Shown: positions 43,196-51,767 of the stretch, in pieces
How positions within the stretch are numbered: position 1 is the stretch's first letter
Layout: each line of letters starts with the position of its first letter
From: Paucihalobacter sp036825875
GTDB taxonomy: Bacteria > Bacteroidota > Bacteroidia > Flavobacteriales > Flavobacteriaceae
NCBI RefSeq assembly: GCF_036825875.1
Contig: NZ_DAISXK010000016.1
Coordinates: 1 to 57,855, forward strand
Direction: 5' to 3'
DNA: 57,855 nt
Position numbers and translations under genes: made by a program
Notes under the pieces: model-generated
Seen by the model: only the letters and a program-made list of their open reading frames with translations
Databases searched by the model: none
Told to the model about the DNA's origin: nothing

Positions 43196-43810
43196 CTACA
43201 GCAGAATATAAACCGCAATACCAACAAATACAACGATTTGCAACCATTTAAAAAACTGATTCACCCCTGAATTTCTCGAGGTGAATTTAGAAATACTTCC
43301 CGATGCAAAGGCAATACCTGAAAAAATCACAAAGGACACCAACATAAAAATAAATCCAAGAACGTAAAACTGAATTTCGGTACTCAAACTGTCACTAAAT
43401 AAAAATCCAGGGAAAAAGGCCAGGAAGAAAATAGTCACCTTCGGGTTCAACACATTCATAATAACGCCTTGCTTAAATAATTGCAGCATACTCTTTTTTG
43501 GTGCATCTCCAGAAAGGCTAATCTTTGAATCGCTTCTAAAAACTTTATAAGCGAGGTACAGCAAGTAAGCAGCTCCAAATATTTTTAAGGCCGTGTAAAT
43601 ATGATCGTTGGTTTTAATAATAGCCGATAAACCAAAAGCCAATAAAGTAGTGTGCACGATGCAACCTGAAATAAGTCCGGCAACCGTTGCCATGCCGTAT
43701 TTTACACCATTGGTAATACTTTGTACCAGCACATAAATATTATCGGGTCCGGGGGAAATTGCCAAGGCCGAAGTTGCCAATGCAAATGAAATAAGCGTTT
43801 CGTAGTTCAA
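43196..43810 (-). CDS. LysE/RhtB family amino-acid exporter
   Basis: A 204-residue inner-membrane exporter with five to six helices. SPGPDNIYVLVQSITNGVKYG is the LysE/RhtB signature, followed by VAGLISGCIVHTTLLAFGLSA and NPKVTIFFLAFFPGFL. It is predicted to export basic or hydroxylated amino acids. The start is TTG at 43810, since no ATG fits; the codon follows the pyrD stop within two bases, so translation is coupled to pyrD. Confidence 0.9.
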   Translation of the reverse strand: MNYETLISFALATSALAISPGPDNIYVLVQSITNGVKYGMATVAGLISGCIVHTTLLAFGLSAIIKTNDHIYTALKIFGAAYLLYLAYKVFRSDSKISLSGDAPKKSMLQLFKQGVIMNVLNPKVTIFFLAFFPGFLFSDSLSTEIQFYVLGFIFMLVSFVIFSGIAFASGSISKFTSRNSGVNQFFKWLQIVVFVGIAVYILL

Positions 43811-43812
43811 AA

Positions 43813-44838
43813 TTACAAGTTGCTTTTGGCTAAAATTGCTTTGTTAATGGACTTAATAAGTGAAGGACCTTCATAAATAAAACCCGTATAAAGTTGCACC
43901 AAAATCGCACCAGCATCTAATTTATCAATGGCATCTTGCGCTGAATGGATTCCGCCAACCCCAATAATGGGGAAAGCTTTATTGCTTTTTTCAGATAAAA
44001 ACTTGATCACCTCTGTTGACTTATGCGTTAAAGGTTTTCCGCTTAAACCACCAATTTCATCTTTGTCATCACTTTCCAAGCCATCTCTGTTAATTGTTGT
44101 ATTAGTGGCAATAACACCAGCTATTTTAGTCGACTTAACAATATCGATGATATCTAAAAGTTGATCGTTTGTTAAATCAGGTGCAATTTTTAATAAAATA
44201 GGTTTTAGCTTCTTTTTTTTATGGTTTTCAACCTGAAGTGCATTCAAGAGTTTTGTTAACGGTTCTTTGTCTTGAAGTTCTCGTAAGTTAGGCGTGTTAG
44301 GCGAGCTGACATTCACTACAAAATAATCTACATAATCGTAAAGCACTTCAAAACACAACTTATAATCATCAACGGCGTTTTCATTCGCGGTTACTTTATT
44401 TTTTCCGATGTTACCGCCGATTAAAACATTTTTATTATTCTTTAACCGCTCGACCGCAGCATACATGCCACCATTGTTAAAACCCATTCTATTGATGATG
44501 GCTTGGTCCTTTTTCAATCGAAATAGGCGCTTTTTGGGGTTACCTTCTTGCGGTTTTGGCGTAATGGTTCCAATTTCTATAAACCCAAATCCGAATTGGG
44601 ATAACTCATTGTATAATTTAGCATCTTTATCAAATCCTGCAGCCAGGCCAACAGGATTTTTAAATGTCAAACCAAATACTTCACGCTCAAGCAATTTGTT
44701 TTCAGAATTGTACACTAATTTTAAAATGTACTTCACTCCAGGTATTTTACATAGGTTTTTTATGAGCGAAAACGTGAAATGATGAACCTTTTCGGGGTCG
44801 AAGTAAAACAAAATTGGTTGAACGAAATACTTATACAT
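43813..44838 (-). CDS. pyrD: Dihydroorotate dehydrogenase (quinone), class 2
   Basis: Oxidises dihydroorotate to orotate, passing electrons to the quinone pool. The 341-residue product has the class 2 N-terminal membrane-associating segment (MYKYFVQPILFYFDPEKVHH), GFGFIEIGTITPKPQEGNPK, the catalytic loop VNVSSPNTPNLRE (Ser base) and GGLSGKPLTHKSTEVI with FMN-binding IIGVGGIHSAQDA. ATG 44838 is chosen over an upstream in-frame start that adds 15 poorly conserved residues. It is divergent from pepT and followed by the LysE gene. Confidence 0.95.
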   Translation of the reverse strand: MYKYFVQPILFYFDPEKVHHFTFSLIKNLCKIPGVKYILKLVYNSENKLLEREVFGLTFKNPVGLAAGFDKDAKLYNELSQFGFGFIEIGTITPKPQEGNPKKRLFRLKKDQAIINRMGFNNGGMYAAVERLKNNKNVLIGGNIGKNKVTANENAVDDYKLCFEVLYDYVDYFVVNVSSPNTPNLRELQDKEPLTKLLNALQVENHKKKKLKPILLKIAPDLTNDQLLDIIDIVKSTKIAGVIATNTTINRDGLESDDKDEIGGLSGKPLTHKSTEVIKFLSEKSNKAFPIIGVGGIHSAQDAIDKLDAGAILVQLYTGFIYEGPSLIKSINKAILAKSNL

Positions 44839-44856
44839 AAAAGAATTATTGCCCTG

Positions 44857-44864
44857 CAAAAATA
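44857..44864 (-). promoter_or_regulatory. -7 promoter element of pyrD
   Basis: Minus-strand TATTTTTG matches TAnnTTTG, about 19 bases before ATG 44838. Confidence 0.5.
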
Positions 44865-44903
44865 ACTTAAAAGCACACAACAAAAAAGAATCTACAAGAT
44901 GTC

Positions 44904-44934
44904 TTGTAACTTAAAATTGTGTTCAATACTTTTG
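44904..44934 (+). promoter_or_regulatory. Promoter of pepT
   Basis: CTTG-type -33 (TTG at 44904-44906), 20 bases, then TACTTTTG (44927-44934). The ATG follows 17 bases later. It is divergent from the pyrD promoter, about 60 bases apart. Confidence 0.6.
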
Positions 44935-44950
44935 GGTAAATAATTCAAAA

Positions 44951-46198
44951 ATGATTTCAAAACAAGCCATTATAGATAGGTTTATTAGCTATGTAACCAT
45001 AGACACTGAATCTGACCCAAATTCGGATACCACACCAAGCACACAAAAACAATGGAATTTAGCCAACAAGCTTTTTGAAGAGCTAAAAACCATGGGAATG
45101 CATGATGTTAGCATTGATAAAAATGCCTATGTTATGGCTACCTTGCCTAGCAATGTGGATGTTGATGTACCAACCATTGGTTTTATTTCACATTTTGATA
45201 CCTCACCCGATTTCACTGGAGCCAATGTAAAACCTCAAATTATTGAAAATTATGATGGCAAGGACATTGTTTTAAATTCTGAAAAAAATATCGTTTTATC
45301 ACCCAACTATTTTGATGATTTACTTCAATATACAGGTCAAACTATCATCACCACTGACGGCACTACCCTTCTTGGTGCAGATGACAAAGCTGGAATTACC
45401 GAAATTATGTCGGCCATGGAATACCTCATCAACCATCCCGAAATCGAACACGGCAACATTAGAGTGTGTTTTACACCTGATGAAGAAATTGGTCGCGGCG
45501 CCCATAAATTTGATGTAAAAAAATTTGGAGCCGACTGGGCTTACACCATGGATGGAAGTCAAATAGGTGAACTAGAATATGAAAATTTTAATGCCGCTGG
45601 TGCCGTGATCACTATAGAAGGGAAAATAGTACATCCTGGTTATGCCAAAGGTAAAATGATCAATTCGATGTACATTGCAACCGACTTTATAAATGCCTTA
45701 CCAAGACTCGAAACACCTGAGCATACCGAAAAATATCAAGGCTTTTTTCATTTGCATGAAATAGATGGAAAAGTAGACGAAACCAAATTACACTACATTA
45801 TTAGAGACCACGACCGGGATAAATTTGAGGCAAGAAAAGAAATGATGCACAAATTAGCAAAGGAATTAAATAGCCAATATGGTAAAACTATAATTTTAGT
45901 AACTATTACCGATCAATATTTCAATATGAAAGAAAAGATTCTACCAGTTATGCATATTCTTGATATTGCAGAAGAAGCTATGAAACAACTAAGTATTAAG
46001 CCTTTAATTAAAGCTATTCGTGGTGGTACCGATGGTTCACAATTATCGTTCATGGGCTTACCATGTCCGAATATTTTTGCTGGAGGCCATAACTTCCATG
46101 GGAGATACGAATACGTTCCTGTGGAAAGCATCCTAAAGGCAACGGAAGTGATTTGTAAAATTGCCGAGTTAACCGCCAAAAAACACAAGAAGCAATAA
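44951..46198 (+). CDS. pepT: Peptidase T (tripeptidase)
   Basis: Di-zinc aminopeptidase of the M20 family that removes N-terminal residues from tripeptides. The 415-residue protein has the zinc-binding FISHFDTSPDFTGANV (His, Asp), TLLGADDKAG (bridging Asp), the catalytic FTPDEEIGRGAHKFD and GGTDGSQLSFMGLPCPN plus GGHNFHGRYEY near the C-terminus. It is cytoplasmic and stands alone; a bidirectional terminator follows. Confidence 0.95.
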   Translation: MISKQAIIDRFISYVTIDTESDPNSDTTPSTQKQWNLANKLFEELKTMGMHDVSIDKNAYVMATLPSNVDVDVPTIGFISHFDTSPDFTGANVKPQIIENYDGKDIVLNSEKNIVLSPNYFDDLLQYTGQTIITTDGTTLLGADDKAGITEIMSAMEYLINHPEIEHGNIRVCFTPDEEIGRGAHKFDVKKFGADWAYTMDGSQIGELEYENFNAAGAVITIEGKIVHPGYAKGKMINSMYIATDFINALPRLETPEHTEKYQGFFHLHEIDGKVDETKLHYIIRDHDRDKFEARKEMMHKLAKELNSQYGKTIILVTITDQYFNMKEKILPVMHILDIAEEAMKQLSIKPLIKAIRGGTDGSQLSFMGLPCPNIFAGGHNFHGRYEYVPVESILKATEVICKIAELTAKKHKKQ

Positions 46199-46233
46199 AA
46201 AAACCGCTTCAAATAATTGAAACGGTTTTTTTA
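46198..46233. terminator. Terminator between pepT and yajC
   Basis: AAAACCGCTTCAA pairs with TTGAAACGGTTTT (one mismatch) around ATAA, with A before and T after. It can act in both directions for the convergent genes. Confidence 0.85.
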
Positions 46234-46257
46234 ATATGTTATTTTTCAACTAAGAAA

Positions 46258-46548
46258 TTAAGCTTCGGCCGTTGACTGAAGTTTGGTGCTCATTTCCATA
46301 GAAATAGCAGACCTGTCGAACTTAATTTTACCAGCGAGCGTTTCAATTACGCAGCTGTTATCTTTATCGTTAAGTTCTATAATTTTGCCATACATACCGC
46401 TTTTGGTGATAATTCTATCACCTTTTTTAATTTCACTAGCGAACTTCTTTTCTTTCTTTTGTCGCTTAAGTTGTGGTGCAATCATAAAGAAATATACAAC
46501 TGCAAACATGGCCACAAATGGCAAAAACGAACCTATTCCTTCACCCAT
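46258..46548 (-). CDS. yajC: Preprotein translocase subunit YajC
   Basis: A 96-residue accessory subunit of the SecDF-YajC complex. One transmembrane helix (FLPFVAMFAVVYFFMIAP) is followed by QLKRQKKEKKFASEIKKGD and a small SH3-like cytoplasmic domain (RIITKSGMYGKIIEL). The gene is six bases after the DUF1573 gene, and both lie downstream of nusB, an order I recall from many flavobacteria. Confidence 0.93.
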   Translation of the reverse strand: MGEGIGSFLPFVAMFAVVYFFMIAPQLKRQKKEKKFASEIKKGDRIITKSGMYGKIIELNDKDNSCVIETLAGKIKFDRSAISMEMSTKLQSTAEA

Positions 46549-46554
46549 ATCTTG

Positions 46555-47034
46555 TTATTGAATTGGTGTAATTGAAGCAGAACCAGCATTAGCACTTGGA
46601 TTGATGAAAGCTTTTATTTTCACACTTTCATTTCCTTTTTCAGTGTTGGTTGTAAGATTAACTGATTTTTGTACTTGGTTAGCACCTTTACCGTTAAACT
46701 TCACGTTAAACTCACCAGTTTCACCAGGAGCAACTTCTCTTGTCCAGTTAGAAGGCACAGTACATCCACAAGTACTTTTAATATCACTTACCACTAACAT
46801 AGAGTTACCAGTATTGGTGTATTTAAAAGTAGTTTCAACAGGTGTTCCATCTTCTAGCGTACCGAAATCATGCTCTATTTTATCAAAAGATAGAATTGGA
46901 AAATTACCCGCATTGGCATCTCTATCCGCCGCCTCAGCAACATTTTCTGATTTAATTTTTACGGTAGCGTCTTCTTTACATGAAGTTGTGATTACTAAAC
47001 ACAAAGCACTTAATCCTAAAATTACTTTTTTCAT
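46555..47034 (-). CDS. DUF1573 lipoprotein
   Basis: A 159-residue lipoprotein; lipobox VITTSC gives Cys19. The rest is a single DUF1573 Ig-like domain (FDKIEHDFGTLEDGTPVETT, STCGCTVPSNW, PGETGEFNVKF). Function is unknown, but DUF1573 proteins are common in Bacteroidota envelopes. It is between nusB and yajC, and a TACATTTG motif upstream (47088-47081, minus) may give it its own promoter. Confidence 0.9.
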   Translation of the reverse strand: MKKVILGLSALCLVITTSCKEDATVKIKSENVAEAADRDANAGNFPILSFDKIEHDFGTLEDGTPVETTFKYTNTGNSMLVVSDIKSTCGCTVPSNWTREVAPGETGEFNVKFNGKGANQVQKSVNLTTNTEKGNESVKIKAFINPSANAGSASITPIQ

Positions 47035-47153
47035 TACTTAAATTTTTTAATTATTGTATTTGATTTGTTGCATTAAAAGTCAAATGTAGTAATTATTTTG
47101 TAGTTGTTAAAACATTTATAGGTCTCTTAACGCTTTAAACAGATTAACTAATA

Positions 47154-48098
47154 CTACATTAAACCTCTACCAACCTTGTTTAATGAACCACTATTTTGAT
47201 ATTCTTTAGCCAAATTATCTAACACGCCATTTATAAAAGTGCTACTTTTTGGTGTGGAATATTCTTTTGCAATTTCCAAATATTCGTTAATAGTTACCTT
47301 AATGGGAATAGATGGAAATCTCTGAAATTCGCAAATAGCCATGGTAATAAGCAGCGAATCAATATTAGCCAATCTATCTGAATCCCAATTGGTTGTTTTA
47401 CCAACCATCGCTTGGGAAAGTTCAGATTTATTCAAAATTGTTTTTTGGAAAAGTTGAATGGCAAACTGTTTATCGTCATCATCCTTATAGAGTTCTGGAA
47501 GAAAATAGCTGTCTGCAGAATTAGATTTTACTTGCTTTAAAAGCTTAAGTAAGTTTGTGTTTATTATTGGTAAATCGTCAATCCAGGTGATTTTTTTATC
47601 TTCTAGATAATCGTATAATTTATCGTTGGATGCGATGATTGTTTTGAAAATTTCTACAATGAAATATTTATCATCTTCAAAACTCGGATATTGTTTTTTG
47701 GTATAAGTGGAAAACAAATCGCTTTTAACGATGTTTTTATAAATAATATCGACATATTCAAAATCTAAATCCCAAAGATTGATTTTTCTTTTAGCAATGG
47801 TTTCTAAAAGTGCTTTATTCTCTGATAATTTTAACAACAACTGATTATCAATCAAATGCTTGGTTGGTTTTATCTTGTTAGCATCAACCGACAGTCTATT
47901 TTGAAGTTTTTTATATTGATCTTCAGACTTTTTATGAATTTCAATGAGTAGAGACATCATCAATAAATACAAATCGTACATACCATCCATGCTGTCAATT
48001 AAAAATTTTTGATCGGAATTAAAGTTACTCGCCTCGTTGCCATCAAAAGCAAAGAGCGTCTGCATTACCTTAATTCTGATATGTCTTCTATTTAACAT
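47154..48098 (-). CDS. nusB: Transcription antitermination factor NusB (long Bacteroidota form)
   Basis: Binds boxA RNA with NusE in ribosomal RNA antitermination. The 314-residue protein is twice the length of E. coli NusB: an N-terminal region starting MLNRRHIRIKVMQTLFAFD and a long insertion, followed by the canonical NusB helical part at about 200-305 (TTNWDSDRLANIDSLLITMA, IPIKVTINEYLEIAKEYSTP, FINGVLDNLAKE). This long form is usual in Bacteroidota. A TACTTTTG -7 element (48176-48169, minus) precedes it. Confidence 0.93.
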   Translation of the reverse strand: MLNRRHIRIKVMQTLFAFDGNEASNFNSDQKFLIDSMDGMYDLYLLMMSLLIEIHKKSEDQYKKLQNRLSVDANKIKPTKHLIDNQLLLKLSENKALLETIAKRKINLWDLDFEYVDIIYKNIVKSDLFSTYTKKQYPSFEDDKYFIVEIFKTIIASNDKLYDYLEDKKITWIDDLPIINTNLLKLLKQVKSNSADSYFLPELYKDDDDKQFAIQLFQKTILNKSELSQAMVGKTTNWDSDRLANIDSLLITMAICEFQRFPSIPIKVTINEYLEIAKEYSTPKSSTFINGVLDNLAKEYQNSGSLNKVGRGLM

Positions 48099-48127
48099 TG
48101 TTAAAGAACTTATTTATTCCTAATTAC

Positions 48128-48152
48128 AACACCAACGTCATGGTGTTTTTTA
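48128..48152 (-). promoter_or_regulatory. Hairpin in the predicted nusB leader
   Basis: AACACCA and TGGTGTT can pair around a short loop. It lies between the nusB -7 element and ATG, so it would be in the 5' untranslated RNA. Its T run is on the wrong strand for a minus-strand terminator. It might instead end stray plus-strand transcription. Confidence 0.4.
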
Positions 48153-48168
48153 GTTAACTAATAATTTA

Positions 48169-48176
48169 CAAAAGTA
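48169..48176 (-). promoter_or_regulatory. -7 promoter element of nusB
   Basis: Minus-strand TACTTTTG matches TAnnTTTG. The transcript would start near 48162, about 64 bases before the nusB ATG. Confidence 0.5.
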
Positions 48177-48196
48177 ACCCAATACTTTTTAAAATC

Positions 48197-49306
48197 TTAT
48201 AGGGTATTTAATTTTTCTGCCTTGCGTTGCGCAATTCGTTCTTTTGCAATATTTACGGCGGCATGATTGGTAGTGACATTATTTTGCTGAGCACGTTCCA
48301 ATATTTCTAAGGTGGTATTGTAAATATTTTCAGTTTTGCGCATTATTTCTTGTTTGTTATAATGCTCGAGTTCCGCATAAACATTAATTATACCGCCAGC
48401 ATTGATGAGAAAATCTGGAGCGTAAATGATACCGCGATCTTGTAATATTTTTCCGTGTTTATTTTCCTCAGCCAATTGGTTGTTCGCAGCGCCAGCAATG
48501 ATGCTAGCTTGAATATTATAAATGGTATCGTCATTTATGGTCGCACCCATAGCACATGGTGCATAAATATCGATTTTTTGAGAGAACAAATTTTCACCTC
48601 TAAAAATACTGGCACCATACTTATTACTAACCTTTTCTAACCGCTCCTCGCTGATATCAGCAATAATAACATGCGCGCCTTCATTTGTTAAATGTTCAAC
48701 CAACGCTTCACCAACATGACCAACGCCTTGTACGAGTACAATTTTATCTTCCAATAAATCAGAACCATATCTGAATTTCGCAGCCGCTTTCATTCCCATA
48801 AACACGCCATACGCAGTTATTGGTGATGGATTTCCTGCGCCGCCATTGCTTTCAGATATTCCAGTAACATAAGGTGTTACCTCACGTACTGTATCCATAT
48901 CCGCCGTTTCCATACCAACATCTTCAGCTGTGATGTACTTTCCACTTAATGAATGGACAAACTCACCAAATTTACGCATTAATTCGGGTGTTTTCTGTGT
49001 TTTGGAATTACCAATAATCACCGCTTTTCCACCACCTAAATTTAAACCGGTAATGGCCGACTTAAATGTCATACCTCTGGAAAGTCGCAACACATCATTT
49101 AAAGCTTCCCATTCGCTGGCATACTGCCACATTCTAGTGCCACCTAAGGCAGGTCCTAAAATAGTGTTATGGATTCCTATTATTGCCTTTAAACCGGTAT
49201 CTTTGTCGTTGCAAAAAACAATTTGTTCGTGCTCATCAAATGATGCTTGACCAAAAACCGGGGCAACTTTGTTAAGTTCAGAAGAACTTAAAATTTCTGT
49301 AGTCAT
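48197..49306 (-). CDS. Leucine/valine (Glu/Leu/Phe/Val family) dehydrogenase
   Basis: NAD-dependent oxidative deamination of branched-chain amino acids, feeding the pathway that also uses HMG-CoA lyase. The 369-residue protein has the catalytic Lys in LNLGGGKAVIIG, preceded by MTFKSAITG, and DVGMETADMDTV. The Rossmann fold is VLVQGVGHVGEALVEHL. Substrate choice between Leu, Val and Phe cannot be read directly, but the length and sequence fit leucine dehydrogenase best. The ATG is 137 bases from the divergent ABC exporter gene. Confidence 0.92.
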   Translation of the reverse strand: MTTEILSSSELNKVAPVFGQASFDEHEQIVFCNDKDTGLKAIIGIHNTILGPALGGTRMWQYASEWEALNDVLRLSRGMTFKSAITGLNLGGGKAVIIGNSKTQKTPELMRKFGEFVHSLSGKYITAEDVGMETADMDTVREVTPYVTGISESNGGAGNPSPITAYGVFMGMKAAAKFRYGSDLLEDKIVLVQGVGHVGEALVEHLTNEGAHVIIADISEERLEKVSNKYGASIFRGENLFSQKIDIYAPCAMGATINDDTIYNIQASIIAGAANNQLAEENKHGKILQDRGIIYAPDFLINAGGIINVYAELEHYNKQEIMRKTENIYNTTLEILERAQQNNVTTNHAAVNIAKERIAQRKAEKLNTL

Positions 49307-49353
49307 ACTAAAAGGTTAAAACCCTATTTTGAAATATCCTCAAAAAAGTTGCG

Positions 49354-49383
49354 CAAAAGTAAATTATTATTAGACTACTTTTG
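49354..49383. promoter_or_regulatory. Overlapping divergent promoters of the dehydrogenase and ABC exporter genes
   Basis: CAAAAGTA (49354-49361) is a minus-strand TACTTTTG, and TACTTTTG (49376-49383) is its plus-strand mirror copy. The 8-bp arms form a perfect inverted repeat with a 14-base centre. Each is a full match to TAnnTTTG. Because the -33 zone of one lies on the -7 of the other, both cannot be fully occupied at once. Confidence 0.55.
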
Positions 49384-49442
49384 ACAAATAATTTGATAAA
49401 TCGATTAGTTGTTAATAAAATTGATGCAACGCTACGTTTTAA

Positions 49443-51200
49443 ATGAAAGAATTAAAGCACATAAATAAATACTTTTACAAGTACCGTTACCGACTCATTA
49501 TAGGCATTATAATAACCGTCGCCGCCAAAATATTCACATTATATACCCCTAGGTTTTTAGGGGCTTCTATTAATGTTGTGGCGGCGAGACTCGAAGGTAA
49601 GATTTCTCAAGAAGATTTTGCTTCAGAGCTGGCATTGAATATTTTATTACTGATTGGTGCGGCTATTGTGGCAGGTATATTCACCTTCTTAATGCGTCAA
49701 ACTATCATAAACGTATCACGATTTATTGAATACGATTTAAAAAACGAAATTTACCAACAATACCAACGACTTTCACTTAGTTTTTACAAATCAAACCGCA
49801 CAGGTGATTTGATGAATAGAATAACCGAAGACGTTAATAAAGTTCGCGATTATGCTGGCCCAGGCATCATGTACACCATAAATATGATTAGTTTATTTGC
49901 GGTGGCATTGATTTATATGTTCAGTACGGCTCCAAAATTGACATTTTACACCATATTACCGCTTCCATTTTTGTCAATTTTTATCTATTATATCAGTGCT
50001 ATTATTCATAAAAAAAGCACCATTGTTCAAGAGCAACTTTCAAAATTATCAGCCTTTACGCAGGAAGCTTTTAGTGGTATTTCAGTAATAAAATCCTACG
50101 CCATTGAGCCACATACACAGGCTAATTTTCGAACCTTATCAATAGAAAGCCGACAAAAACAAATAGATTTAGCCAAAATTCAAGCATTGTTTTTTCCGCT
50201 TATGCTTTTATTAATCGGTATAAGTAATATTTTAGTAATTTACATTGGTGGTAATCAATATATCAATGGAGAAATAAAAGAAATTGGAACCATTGCCGAA
50301 TTTATAATTTACGTCAATATGCTAACTTGGCCAGTTGCCACACTGGGTTGGGTAACATCGTTGGTTCAACAAGCCGAAGCTTCTCAAAAACGTATCAATG
50401 AGTTTCTTAAGCAAAAACCAGAAATAAAAAATCTGGTAAACAACCGCACACATATAGAAGGCAATATCACTTTTCAAGATGTTCATTTCACCTATCCAGA
50501 CACAAATATTACAGCTTTAAAAGGCATAAGCTTTACTGTGTATCAAGGACAAACATTGGCCATTATGGGAAAAACGGGCTCTGGGAAATCGACGATTCTG
50601 GATTTGATAGGGCGATTGTATGATGTTGAAAAAGGAAAAATTCTAATAGATAAAACCCCTATTGAAGACCAAAATCTACACGATTTAAGAAAAGAAATTG
50701 GATACGTGCCTCAGGAAGCTTTTTTATTTAGTGATACCATTCAAAATAACATACGTTTTGGAAAGGAAGATGCTACTGACGAAGAAGTCGTAACAGCAGC
50801 AAAAAACGCCAACGTACATAAAAACATTGTGAAGTTTAAAAAAGGCTACCAAACCATTTTAGGTGAACGTGGCATAACACTTTCAGGCGGACAAAAACAG
50901 CGCCTTTCAATTGCACGCGCTATTATAAAATCGCCAAAAATATTTCTTTTCGATGATTGTTTGTCTGCGGTAGATACTGAAACGGAAGAGAAAATATTGA
51001 ACAGTTTGTTTGAAATCTCAAAAAGCAAAACCACTATTATTGTTACGCATCGAATTTCTTCAGCTAAAAATGCCGATAAGATAATTATTTTAGAAGACGG
51101 TAAAATTATTCAAGAAGGCACACACGATAAGCTAGTAAACTCAGAAGGTTTTTACCAAAACATGTATTTGAACCAACTTACAAAAAAAGAAATAGAGTAA
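49443..51200 (+). CDS. ABC transporter, fused permease and ATPase (MsbA/MDR type)
   Basis: A 585-residue half-transporter exporter working as a homodimer. Six transmembrane helices span about 18-310 and the ATPase follows at about 335-585. Walker A is GKTGSGKST (about 378-386), the signature is LSGGQKQR, Walker B IFLFDDCLSAVD, and the switch His is in IVTHRIS. It is typical of lipid or drug exporters of the MsbA/LmrA group, the substrate being unknown. It is separated from the PUR gene by 61 bases. Confidence 0.94.
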   Translation: MKELKHINKYFYKYRYRLIIGIIITVAAKIFTLYTPRFLGASINVVAARLEGKISQEDFASELALNILLLIGAAIVAGIFTFLMRQTIINVSRFIEYDLKNEIYQQYQRLSLSFYKSNRTGDLMNRITEDVNKVRDYAGPGIMYTINMISLFAVALIYMFSTAPKLTFYTILPLPFLSIFIYYISAIIHKKSTIVQEQLSKLSAFTQEAFSGISVIKSYAIEPHTQANFRTLSIESRQKQIDLAKIQALFFPLMLLLIGISNILVIYIGGNQYINGEIKEIGTIAEFIIYVNMLTWPVATLGWVTSLVQQAEASQKRINEFLKQKPEIKNLVNNRTHIEGNITFQDVHFTYPDTNITALKGISFTVYQGQTLAIMGKTGSGKSTILDLIGRLYDVEKGKILIDKTPIEDQNLHDLRKEIGYVPQEAFLFSDTIQNNIRFGKEDATDEEVVTAAKNANVHKNIVKFKKGYQTILGERGITLSGGQKQRLSIARAIIKSPKIFLFDDCLSAVDTETEEKILNSLFEISKSKTTIIVTHRISSAKNADKIIILEDGKIIQEGTHDKLVNSEGFYQNMYLNQLTKKEIE

Positions 51201-51261
51201 ATTGTTGGTTACTATTCTTTTTTTTTAGATTTTTGAAATCGAATTAATAAAAATAAAGCGC

Positions 51262-51648
51262 ATGAGTGATAACGGAATGATGGAGAAAGAAGAAATTTTC
51301 TCGAAAGTATTAAGAGCAGGACGCAGAACTTATTTTTTTGATGTAAGATCTACAAAAGCAGGTGATTATTATCTTACCATAACCGAAAGCAAAAAGTTTA
51401 CCAACGACGACGGTTCTTTTCATTACAAAAAACACAAAATTTACCTCTACAAAGAAGATTTTAGTGAATTCAAGGAGATTCTAGAAGAAATGGTCAATTA
51501 CGTTTTTGAAGAAAAAGGTGACGAAGTAATTAGCGAAAGACATCAAAAGGATTTCAAAAAAGAAGAGGTGAATTTAAATGGTGAAGATGATACTATTAAA
51601 AGTGACGCACCTGAGCGATTTACAGACATCAGTTTTGACGACATATAA
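51262..51648 (+). CDS. PUR-family DNA/RNA-binding protein (DUF3276)
   Basis: A 128-residue nucleic-acid-binding protein. The PUR-like repeat is at residues 7-85 (EEIFSKVLRAGRRTYFFDVR, DYYLTITESKKF), followed by an acidic tail. Known PUR proteins bind single-stranded purine-rich DNA or RNA; the bacterial role is poorly known. It is conserved in Bacteroidota, and sits at the end of the ABC exporter gene. A strong terminator follows. Confidence 0.93.
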   Translation: MSDNGMMEKEEIFSKVLRAGRRTYFFDVRSTKAGDYYLTITESKKFTNDDGSFHYKKHKIYLYKEDFSEFKEILEEMVNYVFEEKGDEVISERHQKDFKKEEVNLNGEDDTIKSDAPERFTDISFDDI

Positions 51649-51673
51649 GTGACTTTTCTGTTAAAATAAGTAC

Positions 51674-51708
51674 AAAAACCGCTAGGAAACTGAGCGGTTT
51701 TTTATTTT
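51674..51708 (+). terminator. Terminator of the PUR gene
   Basis: AAAAACCGCT pairs with AGCGGTTTTT around a nine-base loop, then TATTTTT. It is about 26 bases after the stop. Confidence 0.88.
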
Positions 51709-51767
51709 TATGACTTAAATTAGAAATCCTAATTCATTTCCAAAAGCCATTAAAACCAACTGTCAAT

